A stretch of 64,000 bases of DNA, taken from NCBI RefSeq assembly GCF_000151665.1, contig NW_013171815.1, positions 1,873,153 to 1,937,152 of the forward strand, read 5' to 3'. The DNA comes from Blastocystis hominis (lineage: Eukaryota > Sar > Bigyra > Opalinata > Blastocystidae). The notes below the pieces were generated by a model, which was given only the letters and a program-made list of their open reading frames with translations, searched no databases and was not told the origin of the DNA. A program made the translations under genes and the position numbers. Below, one piece after another: positions 10,695 to 23,037 of this stretch (within the stretch, counting starts at the first letter, position 1; each line of letters opens with the position of its first letter).

Positions 10695-11419
10695 TCATTC
10701 AACACTGATTTTACACACCGGACACCGAATGTCTATTTCCAACCATTGCTTAATACAGCAAGTGTGGAAGCGATGTCCACCTACAACTCACACACAAATG
10801 TGAAAGATACAAGGAAGTTCAGCCGAAAAGGAATTGAAAAGGAAGTCTTCCAAGCAGATAGGGCACTTATCCACTGAGAAATACATATTCTATTTCACAG
10901 CCAACTCAAAAAACGTACAGTATGCAAATTAGCCAAAAACCTTGAAGAAGCGCAAGCCCTCTTCTTGTCCGCTTCTACTAACTGCAAAAACCTGCGGAAA
11001 AGTTCCCAATTCGTTCTTCCACTTCCTCCATTCCTTGAAAGCAGGGAAGCATCCACGAAAATGCTACTCGTATAGACTCTATAGAGAAGCTGATTAAAAT
11101 TCCCCTGATTTCTTTCAGAAAAATCGTCTTCCTGCTCTACAGAGTCAATTTCCTCAATTTCCTCGGCAGGATGTATTGTATCCACAGAATCTTCATCAGA
11201 AAAGTCTTCCACATATTCCTCCTCTTCAGAGTGGAGTTGTTCCATATGGTTGTCATAGGAAGCGCTATAATCGAATGCCCATATCGTTTTTTGAGTCAAT
11301 AATGGAGAAGGAGAAGTAGGAACAGTACTAGGATCAATATGCAGGGAATCTGGGAGTATGCTGTGTACAAACGGTCCCAGTCCTCCATTAGGGACACTAC
11401 ATTCGAACTCGTAATCCAT
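10695..11419 (-). CDS. RING-H2 finger protein, probable E3 ubiquitin ligase
   Basis: The start chosen is MDYEFECS at 11419; an in-frame ATG lies further up at about 11479. An acidic, disordered middle (SEEEEYVEDFSDEDSVDT) is followed by a 29-nt intron near 10887-10915. The RING is split by a second 30-nt intron: CPICLEDFLFNSFSAELPC, then GGHRFHTCCIKQWLEIDI and RCPVCK. The spacing C-x2-C...C-x-H-x2-H(F)-x2-C...C-x2-C is RING-H2-like. Known role: transfers ubiquitin from an E2. No membrane segment, so the partner or target cannot be predicted. Stop TGA is encoded. Confidence 0.82.
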
Positions 11420-11479
11420 CTTTCCTAAACAAGGAAAAAGTGTGAAACTCCCAGCATCATTTTGAACTAATTTCAGCAT

Positions 11480-12673
11480 TTGAATGAACTGGCAAAGTGA
11501 AATAACCTGTTTGATCGAAGTGAAGGTTGGTAGGAAGAGATTGTTGAGGAAATAAGTTGAATCAAGGTTTTTGAGGGATAGAAGTGTTTGAATCGTGCAA
11601 TGGAATCATAATAACAACAGAGAGCATTACAGGGATTGCTTTAGTTTGTGAGAAGCCTTAGTTGGCTTGAGTTATCTTCAACAAGCTTATCCGGATGTGA
11701 ATCACCCTTATAGTCTAATAGTAATTCCATAATAGGATATTTTGAGCAATCAAATGAAAATGGTGAGGTTATAACTAGAGTTCATCATTCTATTGTTTAT
11801 CACAATAGCGTGCTCGTTTTTATAAGTCAATGATCATATACATAGTTAGCTATTTTATTAATGTAAAATGAGTTAAACTAAGAAATATGGATGTTGGTCG
11901 AATTCGTTGTTTTTTTGTACTAATAGCAAAATAAAACGACAGTAAAACTAAGAAATATGGAGTGTTCAAGCTAGGATAAGCTTGCTCAATAAATCACGTC
12001 ATAGTAGGATTCTGAGTTTTTGATTATTTGTATTATTGTTAACCGTGTATATATATGAAGAGAATTCCTTGAGTTAGTTTTGTATGAAATAGCCGGAAAG
12101 GTTCTGAATTCTAAATGATATTTATCTATTATTTGGTAATTGTGACACTGATGATGATAGGTTTGTTTTAGATGTTTGTAAATGATTTTGAACTCCACTT
12201 ATGGTTGATGGATAGATTAGGGACTTTATTAAAAACTATGGCTTGCAATGGATGGAATGGATAGGTAATAATGACATTTGGAAAGGGATTCAAATCATAC
12301 CAATTTGTAAACTACTATACAATTGAAGGGATAAAGATATATATATATATGTAATTATTATAAGGATTTAAATGATATAATAAAAATAGGGGTATGAAAC
12401 AAATAAAAGCCATTTTACTGCAAATTCACTACTAAATCATATGATCCGTTCAAATACTATGTAAGACGATCATCTTCTTATTACTTTCCAATAACCACTA
12501 TTTCTACGACCCTACACAAAAAGGGACACATTGTTTAATAAGCAGGCTCTTTTTATGTATGATATGTATTGCATATAACAACGCTTTGTTAGAAGCATCA
12601 TATAAATAGTTAACGAACTATAACAAACTGGAAAGCTTGTTAATCAAAATACTTTTAATTGACATCCCAAATC
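11480..12673. other. AT-rich intergenic region, no gene seen
   Basis: About 1.2 kb, strongly AT-rich with short (TA)n runs (near 12340) and no reading frame with family similarity or a plausible short-intron gene model. It probably holds upstream control sequence of the MORN-LRR gene. Confidence 0.6.
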
Positions 12674-13496
12674 ATGGATTCTAACAGTAGGAACAACGAA
12701 TATGTGATAACAATGAGATGGACTGCAAACTCTTAAGGGAGGCGAGTTTCTCCTGGATGGCTACATTACTCTTGGTGAGCAAAAGGAGATCACTTTCGGT
12801 GGCTCCAAATACACTCTCCAATGCTTTGAAGGGGATCACGAAGACGAATATCTTTTGAAGAAAGATCAGAAAGTCTGCTTATTCCAGAATGGAGTACTCA
12901 AGATGATATATGAAGAAGAAGCGGACGGAGCTCAGATCGGAGAGTTCACGAGGTTTGAGAATGGTTGTGTTTCCTTTGTCCAGTCATTTGATGACATATT
13001 GGATAACCGCAATTTCAACCGGATAGTAAACCATGTGAACGGGAAACGGATGGAAATCTATTCTCATGACAGTGACAAATTGATGTATCATGGAGAATTC
13101 AATGAGAGACGTGAGAGAGAAGGATGGGGTATCCAATACGATGAGACATCGGGAAGAATGTTGTTGGAAGGAGTATGGAAGGGAAACAAATTGGTGGAGA
13201 TCATCCGTAAAATCGAAGGGACCATTATGATCGAGTTTAAACGAAATGGAGATAACACAACCGCCTCTAATCGAGTTCCCCTTTATGTGGGTGAATTCAT
13301 TTATGATGAATCGAAAGAATTGTTTATTCGAAATGGTCGAGGATACTGGATCGATGAAGAAACTCGGATTGCTACTCGCGAAGTGGAATGGAAAGATGGA
13401 GTGGAAGTGAGTGGAAGAGATCTGTATGATGGATGGTACACTCGATCCACAACTCCAAAACCCAAACCCAAACCCAAACCCAAACCCGCTCCGATG

Positions 13497-13528
<32 letters not shown>

Positions 13529-14529
13529 AAAACGCGAAGAATCTGCTCCTCTTCGATTCAGCGTCACTGGATCTACAAAATGGACCGATGTGAGTTTGCA
13601 AGTGACCGATTTGAAGATTTCATCGAATTGCTGTAACGATTTGAATGCATTGGATCTGAATCGATTCGAGTGGCTACGATCTATCGAAATCGGCAATGAA
13701 TGCTTTGGATCAGTGCAAACATTCAAAATCGATGGATTGAATCGATTGAAAACTATCAAAATCGGAAACAATTCATTCACTCAGAGAAAGAATGATGAAG
13801 AGGAAAATGAAAATGAAAATGGCGATAGTGAATCGAAATCATTCCACATATTGAATTGTGGATCATTGGAATCCATTCAAATTGGTGAATACAGTTTCAG
13901 TGATTTTGCTGGAGACTTTGAATTGAGCAATCTACCACAATTACAATCCATTCAAATTGGGACAATTGGAAATGATTCAAGCAATTTCTTGTATAGTTCA
14001 TTTGAGATTCGAGGTATCGATATGATATTGAATATTTGAATGATGCATAGATCTTCCAAATCTACAATCCATTACATTAGGTGATTTTGCATTCGCTGGT
14101 TCCCTATCGACAATAATTGAAAGTATTGAATGAATTCGAATAAAATGATTGATGTAGATCTTCCATCATTACAATCCATTCGACTCGGTTGGTGTGTACT
14201 TCATGGAATAAATGTTGATTCATGCTCATTGACACTTCGAAGTAATAATGAATTGATTGGTTATGATTTGCTTTGTAGATCTTCCAAATCTAACATTAAT
14301 AACTTCTGTAAAATGGAGTTTCCAATATCCTCGTGTAGTGAAATTGGAAAGTATTTCTGAATATTGAATATTGATAGTATTTAGATATTCCAAATCTTCA
14401 AAATGTCAAGCTACCTTATTCATTCCAGAAAGTTCGATCGAAATCAATTTCGAGTATAGTTTGATTAATTTGATTTGATTTATAGATGTTTCCTCCATTC
14501 TCGCTGATCTTGTCGAAATCGATGAGTAA
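12674..14529 (+). CDS. MORN-like and leucine-rich-repeat protein with Pro-Lys/Pro-Ala linker
   Basis: About 550 aa in at least seven exons. The start ATG at 12674 gives MDSN, then a 31-nt intron, then GLQTLKGGEFLLDGYITLG. Residues about 60-250 have MORN-like spacing (LMYHGEFNERREREGWGIQY; LYVGEFIYDE...NGRGYW). A linker (PK)n then (PA)n lies at 13455-13530. The rest is a BspA-like LRR array: SFHILNCGSLESIQIGEYSF, FELSNLPQLQSIQIG. From 14005 on each repeat is its own exon, always opening with AT CTT/GTT/ATT after an intron ending TAG (DLPNLQSITLG, NLPSLQSIRLG, DLPNLT..., NIPNLQNVKLP, NVSSILADL). Stop TAA is at 14527. No signal peptide or membrane segment. Function unknown; the same LRR module ends the GTPase gene at 19-22.5 kb. 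Confidence 0.8.
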
Positions 14530-17500
14530 TTCCAGCATTGGATCTACACAAATCACTCCATTCCATTCCAATCCATTCAATGATCATTGTATATTCAATG
14601 CTTACTTTGTTTGTTCCAAACCCCTTACCATTATTCTTTGGTCATTGATTTAGGATCCAATCATCGATTGACTCTTTTCCATCATCACAACCCAGATTGG
14701 TTTAGCTAGCATGTTCCAATCCTTCTTGTAACGATGTTAAGAATGAAAATAAAGAATTTATGAAAAATGAAAAAGCCAAACTAATACTATCCAGTATAGT
14801 TCAGTGTTCAAAATAAAAATGTGTTATACTGGACAAATCACTAAATTCTGAATGATTGAATTGAGACTATCAAGTGTATGAACGGATAGTCTCAAAAAAT
14901 AATTATCTATACTAACTTGAATAATGATAATAGAAAGGACATTATATTCCATTCATTGTCTTTATTCGATTTACATGGTTTGAATGAGAATATACTTATT
15001 TGAAATGAGTTATGTAGTAAACTATTAATTTTGGAAGTAGTTAAGATTTGTATTATTTCGTTCAATATTTATAGTAGATTAATCAACAATCAGATGGATT
15101 GATACATAGATAGAGAGTATAGTAAAAAACGATTGATATGAATTGTGTTATGGAAATCATTTTAATACTGACTACAACATACTTCATCACATGAATCAAA
15201 TATCAGTTTTGTCTGATCTATTCCATATTCAAACCGATACATTCACATTCAATAGCCACCTATTATAGCTATTATTACTCTATTATTGTATTATTAGTGA
15301 AGTGGTGTGCTGTTCGTTGTTCACCTCGAACCTATTAGAAAGAAACACAATGATACCTGTATTCTATTTCCTACATTAATTCGGTCACATCCAACCGTTC
15401 ATTGATTTCGATATACTTATTGTTTCAGATTTACGTCATATACGCATTACTAACTAAATTTTCTTGTTATGCCCTAACGAATAAACTTGTTCATCATAAT
15501 CACACTTTTTGTACTGTCTTACATTCTCTTTTTTCTTTGTGTTATGAATAAGATATGATAGCGATTGCTTTTTCTTTTCTTTTCTTTTCAAACAGTGATT
15601 CATAATTGTTTGTACATTTGTAATGACTTTTGCATAATCAGGATAGTAGTAGGTCTCATAGTAAAGTGCTGTACCCAATCTGTTGGTGTATCATACACAT
15701 TACGTTAGGTGTTATATCCGTTTTTCACTACTCACAATCAAAGACTACACAATTTTAATGAAGTATGTCTATTTGGTTGTTATTTTCATTTCTAAACATC
15801 GTTGATTTTAATGTCTGTATTTCTGACTTGCTTCATTGTAGTTAACTAATTATTCGTCACTGATAAAACAACTTCACTGTTATTTGATGACTTCTTAAAT
15901 GAAAGCGTTCTTTTCAAGCATATTTTGAATTACCATTTACAGATCGATTTTCTCAATGCAAACAATTATAATAGCCACAGCAACTCGTTACCTATGAAAC
16001 TACTATTTGGGAACATTCCATATCACATTTCAACAATTTACAATCCTTTACACGGATCAAATAACAAAAATAGGAAAAATAATCCAACAAGAATATGTTA
16101 TTCTGCATTCTATTCACGTTATTTATAGTTTCTTTGTTGCAAAAACACACAAATCAATTACAGATATATATATTCTTTTCTATATAAAATCCCTATCATT
16201 CAAAAGAAACCAAGGCAATTGAAGGATGGTTATTTGAGCCTTTTAGATGTGTTTGTAGATCCATCATTATGCGTTTTTTTCTTTGTACTATGTTATACTA
16301 CAATTCTATAAAACTGATCAAAAGCACATTACAAGCTGCTTGATTATTGATTAGTAATGTTGAATTACCCTGTTTTTCATTATCAATTATTCTATAGTAT
16401 TATGCAACCAGCTTAATGTCGATTTGATAAAATACTCTCATACACAATAGTGATATGAATTGTTAATTTCATACAATAACAACTATTACTTACATATCGT
16501 TTCTGTGCATGTAATACGCTTATTGGTGATTCACATCCTATTTTGTTATTTATCAAAATTCATAAAGCATATATCTGTGCAAAAGGCATAGAAGTGATGT
16601 TTCCACATTACGTTATAGCTAGATTATCTACTAACCATCCACGTATTTCTATTTGATTGTATGTCTAATAGATGTTATTATTAGACTTTACACGAATTTA
16701 TACAGATATTAACATTACTTATCAATATCCAAATGATAATATACTATTTATTGTCTATATTATCTTTAAAATAGCTTGATAATTTGTTTTTATCGCTTTT
16801 GTTATTTCTGAAGCATATTTGGAATTGGTAGATTTAAGTGTTTTAAGTAATTGACACAATAATAAGAAAAATGCAATGAATCATTTCCTTATACTCTTTC
16901 AAATACTAAATCTATTTAGCATAACCTGTGTAATCACTATATGTATGATAGTTCTTTATTGCCAAGACTCTAACTATCTAACAATATCCGTTCAATTATC
17001 CTTTCATTTATTCTAATAGCTGGAATAATAAATTATTCTTACATAATCTAAGCTGTTTAAAAAAATGACCACCAAACTCAATTCACACACATTAGCTAAA
17101 CAAGTTCAAAAGTATTCATCATATTTACACCTATCTTAGCATACTCGCTTTTAGATATCGTTGTATTACATTCCATAATACAATACTAACGATATTCATG
17201 TAGTAATTCTAGAGATTATCGTTCTTATTATTTCAAATCAATACTCACTTTTCTATAATAATATGTTGATCTTTATAGCCATTGCAATAATGATTGGAAT
17301 ACACTATATCCTAAGAATATCATATTCGGATGAATGTACAAACTGGCCTCTGACCAATTAGTATCAGTTGTTAATATCACAGTCATTACAAATGCAATAG
17401 TGATAGCAGTTTATCGAATTGGTTTACTAGTGAGCTACATTCGTCACATTGGATATTCTTATGAATCGTACTGAATTAATAATTTGACTCATTCCAAGTG

Positions 17501-19023
17501 TATACTGATTATTTGTAGATTTTCATAATCTGTTTCCAGTGTTTTGATAATACATTTCTTGTATATTCCATTTTCTATACTATTCTCTGTCACATTATGT
17601 AAGAGAATAGAAATGTTCTCTTTATATTTCGTCTCTGCTGTTGTTGACAAGGTTTTATTATACAGTGTAGTCGAATAATACATACATCAAAAATCGTGGT
17701 ATTGATTTTACTTTCACCTGTTAGTTTTGATGATTTGTGAACGAGTCTACTCCAATGAAGCTGAATACTCATTGTTTGGTAATAATAAAACAATGATTAG
17801 CTCTTCCATTAACTACATTGATAATTCCCAAATAATGAAAGTAAGTGCCCTGTTTGTTTACTTCATAATGCTGCGTATTCAATGATGAACAAATGTAAAT
17901 ATTCTCATCACTACATCCAAAATGTCTTTCCCATATTTGTTGATGATCACACGAAATAGTTTTTATGCAAACCTTCAATTCTTATCCTACATTTGTGTCA
18001 ACAGCATAGTAATCCTACATTATCTTGGCTAGACACAACAGTAGCTTTTCAAAATACAGTCTTCTTCAGTGTAATCTCCCTTATTGTCATACGTTTCTTT
18101 GAAATAGCACAAAATGAATATTCCTATCTACCATCATAAAAACTGCATAAACCACATAGATTATCAACAAAAGTGCCATTTTCCACTATGTTTACAATGT
18201 GCGAATATCGGAATACTTTACACCGCTTGTTAACTCTAATTTCATTATGAGCAGTGATTATTACGTAATGTCATGTACATCAATACCTACCTCTGATAAA
18301 TACCTTCAAGTTGTTTTCTGTCCTTATTCTCTTTTAAAAACGATTTATCTTTATCTATCATTAATCAAGCTTTTCTTTTATATAATGAGTGCCACCATTA
18401 TTGATGTATTATGCTGTCTGCATACTCCATACTTTTGATACATGTTTCTTGATCCAAAATAGATTTAATCCAAAATACTCATATAGTCATTAACCACTTC
18501 TTTTGTTATAAATTATAGGGACTCTATTTTAAAAAACCCTATATTCCTTTTTTTTGAATCTGTATGTGCTGGGAATTTAACGATATGAAATTAGAAACAT
18601 ATAATAGACAGTATTTAACGCTATGGTGGTCATTTCCCAAAAAGTAGTAAACTCGATTCTTTCTGAGTAAATACTATTTCAACCAACACTACCTATATTA
18701 TCCATTCATTTCACTTCTTTTCAAAATAGAATTCGCTCCACTTGGTTCTATTTACAAAGTTTTGGCATTTTCGATCATTTACAGCATTTCTGTCGATTTC
18801 ACCAAAATGTCATTTTCATTTTAAATCGATTCGTTTTCCTATCACATTCCAAAACTACAAAAAACAGCTCTTTCATTTAACAAATTTCAATACTCCTTTT
18901 TCTTCCATATTTCTGCTGTATCCTTTATCCCCGTTCTTAGTTACTTGCAACCATTGCACACAACCATTGCAACCCTCTTTCACAAAACATATAATATCTT
19001 TACTATTACTTGTATTTTTTAAA
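14530..19023. other. AT-rich gene-free block
   Basis: About 4.5 kb of very AT-rich sequence. Longest open stretches are below about 90 codons, low-complexity, and show no conserved motif, transposase, reverse transcriptase or tandem satellite. No tRNA or rRNA was seen. It separates the two LRR genes. It could be a recombination-prone or regulatory spacer or a centromere-like zone; nothing in the sequence decides. Confidence 0.6.
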
Positions 19024-22000
19024 ATGAGCGAACGAGGTCGATTCCGAAGAAGTGTCTCATCCAATGAACATCCTATCCAGGTGAGTTAAACTCGATTCCT
19101 AATATTTGTAGTTCATTGTTGCTGAGGGGCAATCCAACGTTTTTTCAGTCAATAAAGAGCAGTTGCATGAACTGATCTCCCAGGTATATCCACTCATTCA
19201 GGTTTGACATAGATTCCACATAATACTCCGCTTAGCGTTATTTCAATTGTAGGAGCTTTTCGAAGCGGTAAGTCTTTTTTGTTAAACTTTTTTCTCCGTT
19301 ATCTTCACGCCTTAGAAGGTATTCATTCTCTTCTATTACTATTATTCGTAGGTGGACAACGCATCTCACAAGGGTCCGTTTCTTCTTGGATGCAGTTTGG
19401 TGGAACTATCTTAGAAGGGTCCTTGAACAGTGCTAGAAGGGAAAACGGGTTTTCTTACGGTGGTGGAAATCAAAGGGTGACAGAGGGCATCTGGCTTTGG
19501 AGTAAACCTTTTATTATTCCTGATCCAAGCACAGCTGGAGGAAAGCTGTGTGTACTCCTCATGGACACGCAGGGGATGTGGGATGGGCAGACAGGTCAAG
19601 GGTTGACAACGAGTATTTTCGGTTTATCGACACTCCTCTCTTCCTATCAAATTTACAATGTCCAAAACCGGTTACAAGAAGACCAGCTCCAGCACTTAGC
19701 GATGTTTTCAGAATATAGTTTAAAGATCAGTGAAGTGAAGAAATGGAAGGAGAAAGCGCCATTTCGTCATATCGATTTTCTGGTGCGAGATTTTTCAGCA
19801 TTTTCGAATGAAAAAGATGTAGAATCCTGTCTGGAAGAAATGAAGACTTATAAACAAGAGTTTTTAGCTCCTCGAAATGCAGATGATCTCAATGAAACGC
19901 GAAACAAGATTCGAAAATGCTTTGAAGAGATTGATGTGTTTTGTCTGCCTCACCCAAATCGAGAGGTTACGACTTTGTCATTTAGTGGAGTTATCGATTC
20001 CATCTATCATCCATTCCTCGCTTTGTTAGGATACTATGTCGATCACTTGTTTCGAAATTGGATACAACCCATGGAAGTGAACAACCGAATCGTGTATGCC
20101 AAGGATTTCGAATCGTAGGACTTCAGCGTTTGTGTAAATCTAGTTATGCATTGCGATATGGAGAACTCTTTGCCAAACAGTCGAGTTTCCCATCCGTTCA
20201 TTCTATCCTCCAAGCCACTGCCGAAGTGGAGATTAGCCGAACAGCGAACGACTGCTATGATGTTTGAATGCGATTCTAGAATATAAACTGTAGATGTATT
20301 CGAATATGATGGATAAGTCTTTGGATTCAGTTCCCTTCCTTACTGAAAGCGCTTTCTCCCAGACTCATGAAAATGCCCTCAAACAAGCGTTGACTGTGTT
20401 TGATACAAATAGTATCTTTGGAGACAAGTCCCGAATTCGGAAATATCGGGATTCGTTACAGTCCAAAATCAAAGAGAAAAGATACCGGCTTGAGATACGA
20501 AATTGGAAACGACTCATTTCAGAACAACAAAAGAGGTGGGATGAGGAGCGACAGGAACTGAAGAAACAATTGAATGAAAAGGACGCACAGGCATCTTCGA
20601 TGAAAGTCGAAATGGATCGAACGATTCGAACAGCCGCTTCGTTGAGTGAGGAAATTCAAAAGAAAACAGATCAGATTGACCAACTTCAAGTCCAATTCCA
20701 ACAGAAGAATTCTGAAGCCTCCACATTATTGCTGGAAAGCAAGCATTTACATGATGAAGTCAGCTCTTTGAAGAGTCAGTTGCAAGTTGCCGTTCAGGAT
20801 AAAACTTCAAATCAAGAGATGTTGAGAAAGAAGGAGACAGAGAATACAGTGTTGAGAAAACGAGTCGAAGAAGAAGCTGCTCATTCTCGAACTCTGTCGG
20901 AACAACAGCTAAAGAAGGAAAACCGAATTGCCGAATTGGAACGGAAAGTGAGGGAGAAAGAGGCTGAAATCCTAAGTCAGCAAAAGGAAGCAGAAAGCAA
21001 GAAGAAAAGATTGAATACGCTGTATGAAGAAGGCAGAAAGAAAGATAGTCTAATTGGAGAGCTCAATGGAAAGATCAGTGTTCTGCAGCGCAGAGAAGAA
21101 GAATCAAAAGATCAACTGAGAAGCTATGTGACGCAGCTGAGCCAACAAGAATCAAAGATACATGAACTGAATATGGAAGTTCGACTTAAACAAAAAACGA
21201 TTACAGATCTCGAAAGTCAAATCCGATCAATGGAAGTCACTGAGAAAACAATGCGAAAGCAGCTAGCAGAGAGGGAAGAAAGCCAGTTAAAACTGAGCAA
21301 GAGAGGAGATGAACTGGCTGCCCAACTTGGAGAAAAGGAAAGGCAAAACAGCGAGCTGAGAACGAGAAACTACAAACTCACTGAAGAAGGCGGGAAAGCG
21401 AAGCAGAAGATCGAGTTGCTTACGATTCAGGTTCAGAACCGCGACAACATGATCAGTCGATTGAAGACAAACTATAACAGCTTGTTAAGTCAGGCACAAG
21501 AAAAGGATAGAACGATCCAACGATTAGAAACAGACAAGAGAACAATCGAGGAATCACAAAAGCTGACGGAAAGCAAAGTTCTGGAACGAAATGCGAAGAT
21601 TAGCGAAATGGAGAAAGCGATCGAAGTGCTGAAAATCGATGCGAAAGGCGAGCCATTGGTGATTGACTCCGGATCCTTCAACTCAGTTACAAAATACGTT
21701 TTTTCGAAGAATATCGAAACTTTGGAAATCGCTGATGATTGCTTCATCAATCTCTCTACGTTCCATATCGATGGACTGCGAAAACTAGAAAGCATTCGAA
21801 TCGGAATGAACAGCTTTACGAGAGTGAAGAGCGACGATCACTGGGATTGGAAAAAGGTAAACGATTCCTCACGTTCTTTCCGAATTCTGAATTGTCCGCG
21901 ATTGAAATCAATCGTGATTGGGGAGTTTAGCTTTAGCGATTATGCCAAGGATTTTGAATTGTCAAATCTTCCTGAATTGGAGGTTTTGAAGCTTGGAGTT

Positions 22001-22554
22001 ATGAATAAGGATTCGTCGAACTTCTATTTCGCTTCTTTCGTTGTACGAGGTAGGCATTGTCGGCTCTTTTGAATACTTCACAGATCTCCCCAGTCTGAAA
22101 TCGATCGAATTGGGAAACTGGACGTTCTACTGCTCTTTTGAAACAGTGATCCAAAGTACACACATTCGTTGATTTCTCAGTAGATCTTCCCAGTTTGGAA
22201 ACCATTCGTCTCGGAGAACACGCTCTCGAAGGAAAAGACGATGATCGATGTTCTCTGGTTCTACAAGGTCGACTTCGAAATGCTAATTCATTGGTAGATC
22301 TTCCAAAGCTGAGCTCGATTTCGTCTATTGGATCTAGCTTCCATTATTTGCGTCGTGTGACGCTGGCAGGTAAAATTCAAGGTTTGTATTTTGTCAAAGA
22401 ACTTCCAAAGGTGGAGAAAGTGGAGTTGCCCGCTGCATTCGAGAAGGTTCATACGCAAAAGATTCAGGGTATGTTTGGTTGAGTGGACTTACCAAAATAG
22501 AGAATGTCGCTCAGTGCTTAGTTGATATGATTCATCCAAAGAGTAAAGAAACGT
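19024..22554 (+). CDS. GBP/atlastin-like GTPase fused to long coiled coil and leucine-rich repeats
   Basis: About 1,070 aa in about 11 exons, with introns of 28-36 nt. Domain order: short basic N-terminus (MSERGRFRRSVSS). A dynamin-type GBP/atlastin G domain follows: G1 GAFRSGKSFLLNFFLRYL, switch region HALEGGQRISQGS, G3 DTQGMWD, and LVRD resembling the RD motif of G4. A helical region comes next, then about 400 aa of heptad coiled coil (QLNEKDAQASSMKVEMDRT... to KISEMEKAIEVL). The C-terminus is an LRR array (SFRILNCPRLKSIVIGEFSF; ELSNLPELEVLKLG), then one LRR per exon (DLPSLKSIELG, NLPSLETIRLG, DLPKLSSIS, ELPKVEKVELP). Known: this GTPase family self-assembles and remodels membranes; GBPs act in cell-autonomous immunity. 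No C-terminal membrane anchor or CaaX. No encoded stop before the octamer; UAA is probably created after T22554. Confidence 0.85.
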
Positions 22555-22558
22555 GTTT

Positions 22559-22566
22559 TGTTTGTT
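22559..22566 (+). terminator. 3'-end octamer TGTTTGTT of GTPase-LRR gene
   Basis: Exact octamer 4 nt after T22554. The frame reads ...AAA GAA ACG T, so cleavage there yields UAA. This is the same 4-nt spacing as at VPS54. Confidence 0.75.
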
Positions 22567-23037
22567 CACATAAGGAATAGTGTTATTGTTGGTATTTGGA
22601 AGTAGTCGAAATAAAACAGAGGAGTTTTGCAAATGGGGAGTAGCGAATAAATGGGATGATACCAACACTTTTTCAGACAATCCAAAGTGAAGAAAAGTAA
22701 AGTTAGTTATGATGGTAAAGAGGTATTTGATTGAGAGTACCTAATACTGAGGTGATAGCAATTGAATCTATACTAGTCCAATACATGTTCTATTAACTAC
22801 ACTGATCCATCCTTCTTTATTACAATCGTATCCACATAACGACCAAGTCTTTAGCAGAAATGCTTTCTATTTGAATCAGTCGATTGCTTAATCATTCACT
22901 CTTTCTCATCAACTATCACACATACGTTTCAAACAAACAATCTTCCATCATCGATTAACCCGAATATTATATCCCTTGGAATGAGGCAATTCAGGAATTG
23001 AAATCGTTTCAGTCGATGGATCAGTCACGAGACTGGG
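22567..23037. other. Convergent intergenic spacer
   Basis: No gene seen. A minus-strand TGTTTGTT lies about 100 nt past the MFS stop, near 22936-22944. Confidence 0.5.

Noticed and set aside
13455-13530. AAACCC runs as internal telomere repeats
   Set aside because: In frame with the gene as (Pro-Lys)n and followed by (Pro-Ala)n; too short and coding.
14263-14281. A 19-nt intron in the MORN-LRR gene
   Set aside because: A 37-nt intron with an upstream GT donor gives the same frame and the usual repeat boundary, so the ultra-short intron is not needed.
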